Shown one piece after another: positions 43,884 through 52,400 of a stretch of 64,000 nucleotides of DNA (positions are counted from its first letter, which is position 1; each line of letters starts with the position of its first letter). Position numbers and translations under genes: made by a program. Under the pieces are notes generated by a model, which saw only the letters and a program-made list of their open reading frames with translations, ran no database searches and was not told the DNA's origin. Source of the stretch: Streptomyces mirabilis (GTDB lineage Bacteria > Actinomycetota > Actinomycetes > Streptomycetales > Streptomycetaceae); contig NZ_JBCJKP010000001.1 of NCBI RefSeq assembly GCF_039503195.1, forward strand, positions 4,154,001-4,218,000. Direction: 5' to 3'.

Positions 43884-44276
43884 TCAGCTGTTGATGGTGG
43901 TGACCGTGGTGACGGTCGTGACCGTGGTGACGGTCGTCGTCACGGTCACGACAGTCGCGGTTCGCTTGGCCGTGCGGATCTTCTTGGTGCGGGTGACCTT
44001 GATCCGGTAGGTGCGGGGGCTACCGACGCGCCGAGGGGTGGTGGGGCGGCGGGTGGCACGGGTACGGAACGTGCGGGGCACGTGCGGGACGAAGGGGGTG
44101 GTCGTCTGCTGCTCCGTGGGCTGACTCTGCGCGCGGCGGGCGAGACGCCGCCGCTCCGACGCCAGAATCTGGGGGTGGATACCGTGACACATCAGAAGCT
44201 CGGCGCGGAGATCGGGGTCCTCCGTCTTGTCGTACTCCTTGATGAACCACGCCATCCAGGCCTCATCGTCGTTCAT
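43884..44276 (-). CDS. Small basic protein with Thr/Val repeat tail
   Basis: A 130-aa protein of unknown function. Start ATG 44276 (MNDDEAWMAWFIKEYDK), preceded by GGGAGGGG. The acidic N-terminal 40 residues are predicted helical (AELLMCHGIHPQILASERRR). A middle of Arg/Thr/Pro-rich segments (about residues 55-105) follows, then a C-terminal tail made of Val-Thr-Thr repeats (TVVTVTTTVTTVTT). On the plus strand the tail is an 18-bp tandem repeat GTGACCGTGGTGACGGTC (twice) plus partial copies. The basic middle could bind nucleic acid; the tail is likely extended beta and aggregation-prone. First gene of the minus-strand defence run. Confidence 0.65.
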   Translation of the reverse strand: MNDDEAWMAWFIKEYDKTEDPDLRAELLMCHGIHPQILASERRRLARRAQSQPTEQQTTTPFVPHVPRTFRTRATRRPTTPRRVGSPRTYRIKVTRTKKIRTAKRTATVVTVTTTVTTVTTVTTVTTINS

Positions 44277-44597
44277 GTGGGTCCCCTCCCTATGGGCGCG
44301 CGTCAACGAGCGCCCGTGACTGGATGACGCATGCAAAGAAAGCTGTGCAACTGGTCTGAGGACAGAGCTCTCCGCCCCCCGGAGCAAGCGCATCCTCAAC
44401 AGCCTTGACCGCGTAGGGAGTTGCCCAGGAGAACCGTAGCATGCGGTTCATCTGCCGATCTGAAGATCGGAAGAAAATTCAATCCACTCCGCTGGCGCTC
44501 GAATCGATCACGCATGTCTATTGAAATTTGACAGTGTCGGCGACGTCAATCGGGGTGCTACCGTGGCGCTGCCCGGAACCGATGGGGAGGTGGGGCT
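44277..44597. promoter_or_regulatory. Divergent control region of the two defence operons
   Basis: The region is noticeably more AT-rich than its surroundings. It holds a perfect palindrome CCGATC-TGAA-GATCGG (44455-44470) and an imperfect one beginning TTGACAGTGTC (44528-44538) and ending GACGTCAA (to 44549), the latter about 50 bp before the XRE-ATPase start and containing a TTGACA hexamer. The XRE domain of the plus-strand ATPase is a natural candidate to bind here, which would link both operons. This is inference. Confidence 0.5.
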
Positions 44598-46688
44598 ATG
44601 GAGGACGACACCGAGGACTTCGGCATGTGGCTTGGGCGCCAGCTGCGCCGCAAGGGGATCTCGCAGGCGGAGTTCGCCAAGCGGCTGGACCTGACGCGCG
44701 CGGCGGTGTCGGCGTGGGTCACCGGCAGGGCGCAACCACGCGCGGAGGTGATGGTCAGGATCGCCGAGATCCTGGAGACGGACGTCGCCACCCTGGTCAC
44801 CAGGGACGCCGACGCCGGATCGGCCCGACCGATCGGCTGGTATCACCGGATCGCCCACCATGACGGCGGCCGGGAGTACGGTAACGCGGCCGCCTTCGCC
44901 TTCGACGCGAACCTGGCCGTACTGGCCCGGGAGGTCACGCAGAACTCCTTGGACGAGCGGCTGGACCCGCGGCGTCCGGTGCGGGTGCGCTTCACCCTGC
45001 ACGAGCTGACCGGTGAACACCTGCACTCCTTCCTGTCCGCGCTGAAGTGGGACGAGCTGGAGCCCCACTACATGGCGGCGGCACAGTCCCGGCAGAAGGT
45101 CGGCCGGGTCCTCGCAGAGGGACTTCGGGCCTTGCGTGAGGACTCCTCTCTTCTGCTTCTCCGGGTGGACGACTACAACGCCTCAGGGCTTACCGGGCCC
45201 GAGTACGGGGACGGCCGGTACGCCGCTGTGGTCCGCCGGCAGCTCGACAGTCACAAAAGCGACGACCGGGCCGGTGGTTCGTACGGGCTGGGGAAGGCCA
45301 CCCTGTGGGCAGCCAGTCGGCTCGGTCTGGTGCTGATCAACAGCACCCTGTCCGAGACGTATGAGGGGCGGACGGCCCGCCGGGTGGTCGGACGTCTCGA
45401 CCTTCCCTGGCGAGAGGTCGACGGAGTCGCCTACGCCGGACCTGCCTGGCTCGGTGAGTCGGACACGGAGAAAGAGCACGAAGGTGTCTCCCGCTCCTGG
45501 TGGGCGGACGAGCGTGTGGTCGCCGATCTGCGACTCGATCGGGACAGCGATGATCCGGGAACTTCCTTCCTCGTCGTCGGTGCTCACGACGCGGGCGGCA
45601 ACAACGACACCCTGGAGGACCTGCACGAAGCCCTCAGCCGGGCGCTGGCCGACAATTTCTGGGCCGCCATGACCTCCGGCCGTTCGACGTCGGCCACGCT
45701 GGAGGCATCGGTCCGCGCTCTTCGCAATGGTGAATTCGCGGTTCCGGAGAAGCGGGTCGATCCGCTCGAACGGCACCCGGCGCTGGCCCACGCACTCCGG
45801 GCGTACATCGACGGCGAGACGGTCGACGAGCTCACGGCCACCGGACAGGTCGCCGCCGTGGAGGTCGATCTTGCCGTCCCGCCGCTGCGGGCCGCCGGGC
45901 GCAGGGCTGAAGGACACAGCCACCGTGCCGTACTCCTGGTCACTCCTGCCGCCGACAAGGACGAGGAGCACAGCCGCATCACCTGTATGCGCGGGACTCG
46001 CATGACTGTTACGACCCGACGTCCTCGCGGCCTGCGGCCGGGAGTGGACCCCTTCCAAGCCGTCCTGCTCGCCGGTTTCGCCACTGGCGACGACGGCGCG
46101 GCGACTCACGCCGCCGAGGCGTTCCTACGAGCCGCCGAGCCGCCGGAGCACGACAGGTGGGGGGCGACGGAGGAACTCACCGCCGCCTATGCCAACGCGC
46201 CTCGGCGATTGACCGAGTTCAACGCGGCCATGGACTCGGCGCTGCGGGGCGTGATCGGTCGGCGGACTGTCGGTCAGGGGTCGACCGGCCCTGAGGTCCT
46301 CCGGAAGCTGCTGCGCCTGGATGTGCCCGCCGAAGTGAGCGGTCGTCGTGGCCAGAGACACCCGCTCGTGGACCGGGTCGTCGGGAAGGTGGACAAAGAC
46401 GGGGCCTGGACCTTGGACGTGACGCTGACCGTCCCGCAGCGCGACGACCGCTGGCTGCTACTGCCGGTGGTCAAGTTCGATGTGCGATCAGGGGGACGTC
46501 CTTCATTGGAGTGGGCGGAGCTGTCCGCGACGGAAAACTGCGAGATCGTCGACGGCAGGCTGCTCGTCGATCCGGACGTACGGTCGGCTCGCTTCGGTGG
46601 CGTCACGGCTGTCGGCAGCCACCCGGTGGCCGCCGCCATGGCCGGTGTGATCGTGGACATCCAGCAGGCACGGGAGGCTTCGGCGTGA
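44598..46688 (+). CDS. XRE-HTH protein fused to a GHKL (MutL/MORC-like) ATPase
   Basis: A 696-aa protein. Start ATG 44598 with GGAGGTGGGG ahead. An N-terminal XRE helix-turn-helix (residues 10-70: LRRKGISQAEFAKRLDLTRA, AVSAWVTGRAQPR) is followed by a GHKL ATPase with N-box LAREVTQNSLDERL, G1 RVDDYNASGLTGPE and G2 GGSYGLGKATLWAAS. The C-terminal half (about 350 residues) has no named motif. Similar MutL-like ATPases occur with Z1 proteins, Vsr and C5 methylases in predicted restriction/defence operons; here a Z1 relic, vsr and two methylases lie across the island. Stop overlaps the next start by GTGA. Confidence 0.85.
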   Translation: MEDDTEDFGMWLGRQLRRKGISQAEFAKRLDLTRAAVSAWVTGRAQPRAEVMVRIAEILETDVATLVTRDADAGSARPIGWYHRIAHHDGGREYGNAAAFAFDANLAVLAREVTQNSLDERLDPRRPVRVRFTLHELTGEHLHSFLSALKWDELEPHYMAAAQSRQKVGRVLAEGLRALREDSSLLLLRVDDYNASGLTGPEYGDGRYAAVVRRQLDSHKSDDRAGGSYGLGKATLWAASRLGLVLINSTLSETYEGRTARRVVGRLDLPWREVDGVAYAGPAWLGESDTEKEHEGVSRSWWADERVVADLRLDRDSDDPGTSFLVVGAHDAGGNNDTLEDLHEALSRALADNFWAAMTSGRSTSATLEASVRALRNGEFAVPEKRVDPLERHPALAHALRAYIDGETVDELTATGQVAAVEVDLAVPPLRAAGRRAEGHSHRAVLLVTPAADKDEEHSRITCMRGTRMTVTTRRPRGLRPGVDPFQAVLLAGFATGDDGAATHAAEAFLRAAEPPEHDRWGATEELTAAYANAPRRLTEFNAAMDSALRGVIGRRTVGQGSTGPEVLRKLLRLDVPAEVSGRRGQRHPLVDRVVGKVDKDGAWTLDVTLTVPQRDDRWLLLPVVKFDVRSGGRPSLEWAELSATENCEIVDGRLLVDPDVRSARFGGVTAVGSHPVAAAMAGVIVDIQQAREASA

Positions 46689-47659
46689 GCGCCGTGTACG
46701 CGTATCCGACCTTGGTGGGGAAGATCGAGGTCACCGTTCGAGGGGCGACCATAGACGGGAAGCCGCTGCAGCTCTCGCTGATCTCCCAACGCGATCAGGT
46801 CGTCGCCCTCCATCAGATCGAGCGGGACGACTGGACCGAAGGCGTACTCGATCTCGAAGTCTCCCTCCCCATGGACGAATTGGCCGACGGGCCGTGGTCC
46901 AGAGTCACCTGCGTCGCCGTACTGTCCGAGGGAGCCACCAACACCCGCAGGGTGAGTCGCCTGGAACGCCGTCGTGACGACACCCACTGGCGAGGCGAGG
47001 TCCGAGTGCGCCGCTCCGCTCACGTGGCGCGCGCTGTCCTGGACGTGAGCGTCGTCGGCAGTCACGGTGGAGTCGACGGGCGTGTTCTCGGCACCACTGA
47101 TACGCCCTGGATCGTGGACCTGCTTGCCCGTACTCCCACGAGACAACGCGATCTGGAGATCCTGGAGGAGGATTTCCGGGACGGTCCGCAGGAGTGGCTG
47201 CGTTCGTTCATGGATGCGCCTTGGTTGATCGACGCCACCGGAGACGTGCCGGCCGTCCTGCTCAACACGTCCTTCGAGGGTCTTCCCGAGCTGCTGTCCG
47301 GTGCTCGTGGCCCGTTGGAGAAGGCAACCGCGGGACTCGTGGCCGCGCAGATCGCGGGAGAGGCGTGGGCGACGATGTTCCACTCCGCGCTGAGCGACCT
47401 CGAGTTCGATGAGGACGGCACTCCGCGCTTTCCTGGTGGATGGCGGGAGTCGGTGCTGCGCTCCATGCTTCCCGAGGTGTTTCCCGGGCTGCCCCTCTCC
47501 GAGGCCTTGGGTGAGGCCCACAGCCGCCGAGGTGACGGCCGAGGATGGGCAGAGGTCCAGTCGCGGATCCAGTTCGCCGCCGGAAGACGCGGCCAGGTGC
47601 CCAAGAATCTGACGGCGGCCATCCGTGCCGTAACCCGTGCCCAGGAAATGAGCCGATGA
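46685..47659 (+). CDS. Unrecognised defence-operon protein
   Basis: A 324-aa protein I cannot assign. Start GTG 46685 overlaps the ATPase stop by four bases. The N-terminal 130 residues alternate as beta strands (LQLSLISQRDQVVALHQI, GVLDLEVSLPMDEL, WSRVTCVAVLSEG); the C-terminal 200 are mostly helical with conserved-looking Trp (WLRSFMDAPWLIDATGD, GEAWATMFHSAL). No Walker, nuclease (PD-(D/E)XK) or zinc motif is evident. It is coupled to the ATPase and to the DUF6339 gene, so it likely forms a complex with them. Confidence 0.75.
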   Translation: MSAVYAYPTLVGKIEVTVRGATIDGKPLQLSLISQRDQVVALHQIERDDWTEGVLDLEVSLPMDELADGPWSRVTCVAVLSEGATNTRRVSRLERRRDDTHWRGEVRVRRSAHVARAVLDVSVVGSHGGVDGRVLGTTDTPWIVDLLARTPTRQRDLEILEEDFRDGPQEWLRSFMDAPWLIDATGDVPAVLLNTSFEGLPELLSGARGPLEKATAGLVAAQIAGEAWATMFHSALSDLEFDEDGTPRFPGGWRESVLRSMLPEVFPGLPLSEALGEAHSRRGDGRGWAEVQSRIQFAAGRRGQVPKNLTAAIRAVTRAQEMSR

Positions 47660-48561
47660 GCCGACACCGCATCGAGCCCCCCGAACGGCTCGCGTTGCTC
47701 CCCGGTCACGTCGCCACGGCCTTCCTCACCCATGGGGTACGCGCGGGACAGGACGGCCTGCCGCAGGTGGCGATCCTCCGGGCGAGCACGCCGATCGAGA
47801 GCGACTCCGCTCGATGGAACGCTGCCCCGGTGCGGGAGATCGTAGAGGAGGCGATGCATAGGTTCGATGCGGCGCGGACCGACGCCGATGCCTGGCTGGC
47901 GCCTCGGCTGCACGCGACCCTGCGAATGACCCGAGCCGAGGCGGCGAAGCCCGGTCTGTGGAACTTCCTGGCCCTGGCCGTCGCGCCGGACTTCGTCTTG
48001 TGGCGGCACATGCCGTCCGGGGAGTCCGGCGACGGCGCGCTCAGGAAGGTCAACAGCGCCAGGTTCGTAGGTCCTCACTACAGCCAAGCCTTCGCCCGAC
48101 TGTGGTGGGCCGCCGAGATGTTCCGTGACGGGCCCGATTACACCCCCGCGGAGATCGCCTGCCGCAATCAGGACATGACCAACACAGCGCTCCGGCTCGC
48201 TGTCATCGATCACAAGCCCACCGCGCTGGCCCTGGTGCGGGTCCTCAAAGGGCTGGCCGACGAGGGAGCCACACGACTCGGGGATCGGGTCAACGCGCTC
48301 TGTACGGCAGTCAATACGGCTGGCAGCACGCTCATGTACGAGGTGATCGCTCCGGACGAGGCGCCCGACCACCACGCGCTCACCGACTGGATCGACGATG
48401 CGGAATCGGCCCCGGCTGTTCCGTGGGACCGGCTTCCCGGAGGGCCGGACGACGGCACTGCCCGGCGTTCCTCCTGCGAGGTCCTGTCGCGGATGTTCGA
48501 GCGATTCGCCGCAGAGGCGCCGTTGCGTGACCGGGCTCGGTCCGGGGCGGCGCACGCTTAG
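47656..48561 (+). CDS. DUF6339-family protein
   Basis: A 301-aa protein. Start ATG 47656 overlaps the previous stop (ATGA). It matches what I know of DUF6339: RATLRLTRAEA-type segment (LHATLRMTRAEAAKPGLWN), FLALAVAPDFVLWRH, RFVGPHYSQAFARLWWAAEM, DYTPAEIACRNQDMTN, and KPTALALVRVLKGL. No enzyme motif is known to me for the family. Third gene of the coupled ATPase operon. The C-terminal 60 residues are Pro/Arg-rich and variable. Confidence 0.75.
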   Translation: MSRHRIEPPERLALLPGHVATAFLTHGVRAGQDGLPQVAILRASTPIESDSARWNAAPVREIVEEAMHRFDAARTDADAWLAPRLHATLRMTRAEAAKPGLWNFLALAVAPDFVLWRHMPSGESGDGALRKVNSARFVGPHYSQAFARLWWAAEMFRDGPDYTPAEIACRNQDMTNTALRLAVIDHKPTALALVRVLKGLADEGATRLGDRVNALCTAVNTAGSTLMYEVIAPDEAPDHHALTDWIDDAESAPAVPWDRLPGGPDDGTARRSSCEVLSRMFERFAAEAPLRDRARSGAAHA

Positions 48562-48734
48562 AAGTTGCTGTCTTTCCGAACTTGAGGACCGCGTTTTCGC
48601 TGGTCGGGCATAGGGCGGACGTTTCCGTGGGAGTGGTGGCGTGTCGTGTCGTAGCTCCCGTGGAGGTCGTGGATGCCGTCGGTCGTGGGGCTGCTGGAAC
48701 AGCGCGAGGTCGCCGCGCGCCGTCGCGTGCGGCC

Positions 48735-49867
48735 TGACCCCTCGCACCCTCCAGCGCGGTTCCTCCACCATGTGGCAACCGGTACTGAAGTCGGCGCTCT
48801 CCATCCCACCGTGGAGCGACGGGCGCGCCGATCCGCTCGCCGAGCACTGGGACGAGCTGCGCAAGCTGAACAGCCGCGCGGAGGTCGAAATGCCTCAAGT
48901 TCGTGTTCAAGGGCGAGAGCCCGGTCCCGGTCGACGAGGTGATGGCACTCCTCGACGCTGAACGCGAGGAGGACCCCACCTTCGACCACCGCTACCGTGC
49001 CCTGCGCAACAAGGAGTACGAACGGCTCCGCTCCGGGAACGACGAGAGCGAGCGCTCCCGCGACGAACAGTTCATCTGCGAGACCCCGCTCGGCGACTCG
49101 GCCCCCTCGGCCCTCTCGGTGTCGCCGGCCCTATGTTGGTGAAGAAACTCCGCGAGGTCCGTGCCCTCAAGGCGTTCACCCGGCTCGCGGACCCCAACTC
49201 GACCAACGAGGGCAACGAGGGCAACGAGGCCGCGCTCTCCGCCTCGGAACTGACCTGGCTCCCCGCCATGGAAGTCCGCAGCGAGGGTGTCTTCCTCCGG
49301 CTGGTCGACGAACGACTCGACGCCTGGTCACGCGCGACCGCCGTGGCGGCGCGCGCCGAGCGGATACGCACCGCGCGCCGGAGGGTCATGGAGCAGCGCG
49401 CAGCCGACCCCACCCGGGTCCCGCCCTCCCCGGCGCCCCCCGGATGGTGCTGCTCCACACCCTGGCCTGTCCTCATCAACGAATGGAGCCTCGACGCCGG
49501 CTACCCCGCCGCCGCGCTTCGCGAGCGTCTCTACGCCGACGACGACATGGCAGGGATCCTCGTCTACACCGCGACGAGCGACTCCGTGGGCAGCCTCGGT
49601 GGGCTCGTCGCCCAAGGGGAACCGGACCGCCTCGCCCGGACGATCCGCTCGGCTGTGCGTCGCGCCGAGTGGTGTTCCTCCGACCCGCTCTGCGTCGAGT
49701 CCGAGGCATCCGGCACCGGCGGCACCAACCTCGCCGCCTGCCACGCCTGCGTGATGCTCCCGGAGACGAGCTGCGAGCACAACAACAGCCTGTTGGACCG
49801 TGCGCTGCTCGTCGGTACCCCGGACGATCCTCATCTGGGCTTCTTCGCGAACGTACTGGAGCAGTGA
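48735..49867 (+). pseudogene. Second, decayed drmB (DUF1998) copy
   Basis: Only the last two thirds remain. PRTLQRGSSTMWQPVLKSAL is close to the same segment of the intact DrmB. After RAEVEM (about 48895) the frame shifts to KFVFKGESPVPVDEVMALL; after SALSVSPAL (about 49130) it shifts to VKKLREVRALKAFTRL; near 49440-49475 two compensating shifts disturb the conserved LHTLAHVLINEWS region (now CCSTPWPVLINEWS). The tail CSSDPLCVESEASG and ACHACVMLPETSCE to stop 49867 is intact. It is opposite in strand to the functional drmB and different enough to come from another DISARM system, not a recent duplication. Confidence 0.85.
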
Positions 49868-50291
49868 CATCCAGCTGACCGTGGGGCACGACACAGATCG
49901 GCGCCCTGTACCACGACGTCTCGGTAGGGCCGGGGACTGGCGCGGCAGCTGTAGCTCCCTTTCCAGTCCCCGCCGCGTCACGCCGCGCAGGCCATTCTCT
50001 CGCACGTAGCTTTCCGCCCCGCTCGCCGGCCGACATGCGCCGTCGACCTGTGCGCGTCTCCAGTGAAGTAGTAGCCCCAAGCCCGAGGCTCCACCCGCGT
50101 TCGCAGAGCGCTCTGGCGCGGACGACGGCGATGAGATGCGGCGCGGTGCGGTGCGGTCACTGTCCGCCGGCGGGCGTGGGCGGACTCGACGCGGTGCTGA
50201 CGCCGGATGGTCGGGTCAGGCCTCCTTTCCACGACGTGGCGCGCCCAACCTCCCGGCTGGTCTCAGGATGACGCCTCGCTACCCTGCCCCC
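49868..50291. other. Right edge of the island: non-coding DNA with a hairpin
   Basis: About 420 bp without a convincing gene. GCCGGGGACTGG (49929-49940) and CCAGTCCCCGCC (49963-49974) form 12-bp arms (11 of 12 pair) around a 22-base loop, just after the drmB relic. At the far end TACCCT (50280-50285) precedes the next gene. No tRNA, integrase or obvious attachment site is seen. Confidence 0.5.
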
Positions 50292-50954
50292 ATGATTCGC
50301 GCAGTGGTCTTCGACGTCGGTGAGTGCCTCGTGGACGAGACCCGCGAGTATGGGACCTGGGCCGACTGGCTGGGGGTGCCACGTCACACCTTTCACGCGA
50401 TGTTCGGGGCTGTCATCGCGCAGGGCCGCGACTACCGGGAGACCTTTCAGGAGTTCGAGCCCGGCTTCGACCTCTACGCGGAACGCGAGAAGCGCGCTGC
50501 TGCCGGTCAGCCGGAGACATTCGGCGAAGAGGATCTGTATGTAGATGTCCGTCCGGCTCTCGCCCAGCTCCGTGCCGACGGGCTATGGCTCGGCATCGCG
50601 GGCAACCAGACCGTGCGGGCGGGTGGGATTCTGCGGGCGCTCTTCTCCGACGACGTCGACCTGATCGGTACGTCGGACGACTGGGGTGCCAACAAACCCG
50701 ACCCCGAGTTCTTCAATCGGGTCGCCGCCGTGGTGCCCTTCGCCGTCGACGAGATCCTTTACGTCGGTGATCGATGCGACAACGACATCCGTCCGGCCCG
50801 CGAGGCCGGGATGCGCACCGCACTCATGCGTCGCGGGCCGTGGGCCACGGTCCAATGGAACACTCGCGAAGCCAGGGAGCTGCCGACCTTCCGCATCAAC
50901 AACCTGCTCGAACTAAGCGAACGAATCGGGGAGTTCAACGACCCAGTGCGCTGA
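50292..50954 (+). CDS. HAD-family hydrolase
   Basis: A 220-aa cytosolic phosphatase-like protein. HAD motif I is AVVFDVGECLVDE, motif II LGIAGNQTV, Lys in WGANKPDPEFF, and motif IV YVGDRCDNDIRPA. The helical cap lies between motifs I and II. The start ATG 50292 has no ribosome site but a TACCCT -10 six bases upstream, so the mRNA is probably leaderless. Its 3' end overlaps the convergent XRE gene by 20 bp. Substrate unknown. Confidence 0.88.
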   Translation: MIRAVVFDVGECLVDETREYGTWADWLGVPRHTFHAMFGAVIAQGRDYRETFQEFEPGFDLYAEREKRAAAGQPETFGEEDLYVDVRPALAQLRADGLWLGIAGNQTVRAGGILRALFSDDVDLIGTSDDWGANKPDPEFFNRVAAVVPFAVDEILYVGDRCDNDIRPAREAGMRTALMRRGPWATVQWNTREARELPTFRINNLLELSERIGEFNDPVR

Positions 50955-52209
50955 TGGTCGTCGACCAGTCGTAGAGCCGGTCGTCGAGATCACGAACGCA
51001 GGGCTGATGCTGGTGCGGGGTCAGCGTGCGGCGGACCTCGCGTACGCGCTCCATGCCCGTCGCGTACCAGGTGATGGCAAGTTGGTCGAGAGCTCGTCCC
51101 GAGTACTCGCACGCCTGCTCCGGGTTTCCGGACGCTGCCTCGACAGCAGCCAGGTCGCCGTAGACGACGGTGCGCTGTTTGTCCTCGCCGGGGGACATCG
51201 CGTCCAGGACGCCGAGGAGTGTCTCGCGAGCCTGTGGAAGGTGGCCCGCAATCATCTGGGTGTTTCCCTTGAACGCCGCCAGCCGCGCCGGGGAGAACCA
51301 GTCCATCCACTCCGGTGAGGCGTGGTCGTTGCCTGAATGCAGGACGTCCTCGGCGTGCCCGATCAGATGCAGGGCGGTGCGAGCGTTGCCGCACCGGGTC
51401 TCACATTCGGCTTCCACCGCGTCCAGCCATGCGAGGAACTCCGCGGAAGCGGGGGCGCGGCGGGCGTACGTGCGTGCCGCGATCATTCGCTCCAATGCCG
51501 CGTCACGATCAGCCGCCCAGCCCGGGATGAAGGCCATGTGCGCGATGACCGCCGAGCCGAGCAGCGAATCGTCGGCCTCACCCGCGGCTTGCAGCGCCAG
51601 GAGGAGGGTGTCGTTCGCCGTGCTTGGTTGACGGAGGTCGAAGAACTCGATCCGACCTGCGAGGAGGTACGTCTCCGCCAGCGCGGCCGCGACCGTGCGG
51701 CGCGTGGAGTCCGTGGTCTCAGGGAGCAACACGCAGCCCAGCGTCGCGTGCGCGATGATGGCGGGGTGCAGCTTGGTCGGTGCGACGGACCAATAGAGCC
51801 TGCGGTGGGAGCGCGTCACGGCTTCGAAGTCGAAGCCTGCGGTGGCTGGTTGAGGCGCCGCGACGACGCGTCCGGGTACGGCCGCCAGTCCGAGAACTGC
51901 AGCGCCGCCGGTCACCAGCGTGCGCCGGGCGTGGTTCGGCTGAGGTCTGTCCGATCCCCACGGTGGCGTGAAACCAAGTGCCTCCATGCTTTGGCCCAAC
52001 AGATGTACGAGTACGCGCTGGCAGTCCGGTTGCGGCCAGGGTGCGTTGTCCGACTCCCAACGCCGAACCTGCCGCACGCCGACGGACAGGCCTCGAATAC
52101 CCATCTGTCTTGCGTTCTCGGTCAGGGCGTCAGCCAAGTCCTGCTGTGAGTTGAATCCAGCGGCTACGCGGGCGGCCTTGAGTCGGACGTTGCCTGTGGG
52201 TCGAGGCAC
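50935..52209 (-). CDS. XRE-type regulator with TPR-like sensory region
   Basis: A 424-aa protein. The N-terminal helix-turn-helix (residues 7-75: KAARVAAGFNSQQDLADAL, VGVRQVRRWESDNAPWPQ) is of the Streptomyces XRE subtype with WES-type recognition. An Ala-rich segment (about 95-115) and a long helical, TPR-like region follow (AALAETYLLAGRIEFFDL, AVEAASGNPEQACEYSGRAL). Members regulate secondary metabolism or development, often with effectors or peptide partners unknown. Start ATG 52209, with GGAGG ten bases upstream. It may control the divergent small-protein cluster starting at 52401. Confidence 0.85.
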   Translation of the reverse strand: MPRPTGNVRLKAARVAAGFNSQQDLADALTENARQMGIRGLSVGVRQVRRWESDNAPWPQPDCQRVLVHLLGQSMEALGFTPPWGSDRPQPNHARRTLVTGGAAVLGLAAVPGRVVAAPQPATAGFDFEAVTRSHRRLYWSVAPTKLHPAIIAHATLGCVLLPETTDSTRRTVAAALAETYLLAGRIEFFDLRQPSTANDTLLLALQAAGEADDSLLGSAVIAHMAFIPGWAADRDAALERMIAARTYARRAPASAEFLAWLDAVEAECETRCGNARTALHLIGHAEDVLHSGNDHASPEWMDWFSPARLAAFKGNTQMIAGHLPQARETLLGVLDAMSPGEDKQRTVVYGDLAAVEAASGNPEQACEYSGRALDQLAITWYATGMERVREVRRTLTPHQHQPCVRDLDDRLYDWSTTISALGR

Positions 52210-52400
52210 GGGACACCTCCTGGTGGCGACTGCTGCAACCTTCCCACAGTAAGTCCGATGTGGGGCGTGCTTTCACTCTCAAGGCGTCATCTAGGTCCTC
52301 CCAAAGTCCTATTGGAGGCCTTTCAGAGTCCTCGAAGCAGAGCGACAGTTCATGGACTCTGTGTGACGTACCTGACCACGGACGAAGGCAAGGGCAGGCC

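Noticed and set aside
46685..47659. PD-(D/E)XK (DUF4420) nuclease expected beside a MutL-like ATPase
   Set aside because: No PD-(D/E)XK pattern could be found in this protein, so I left it unassigned.
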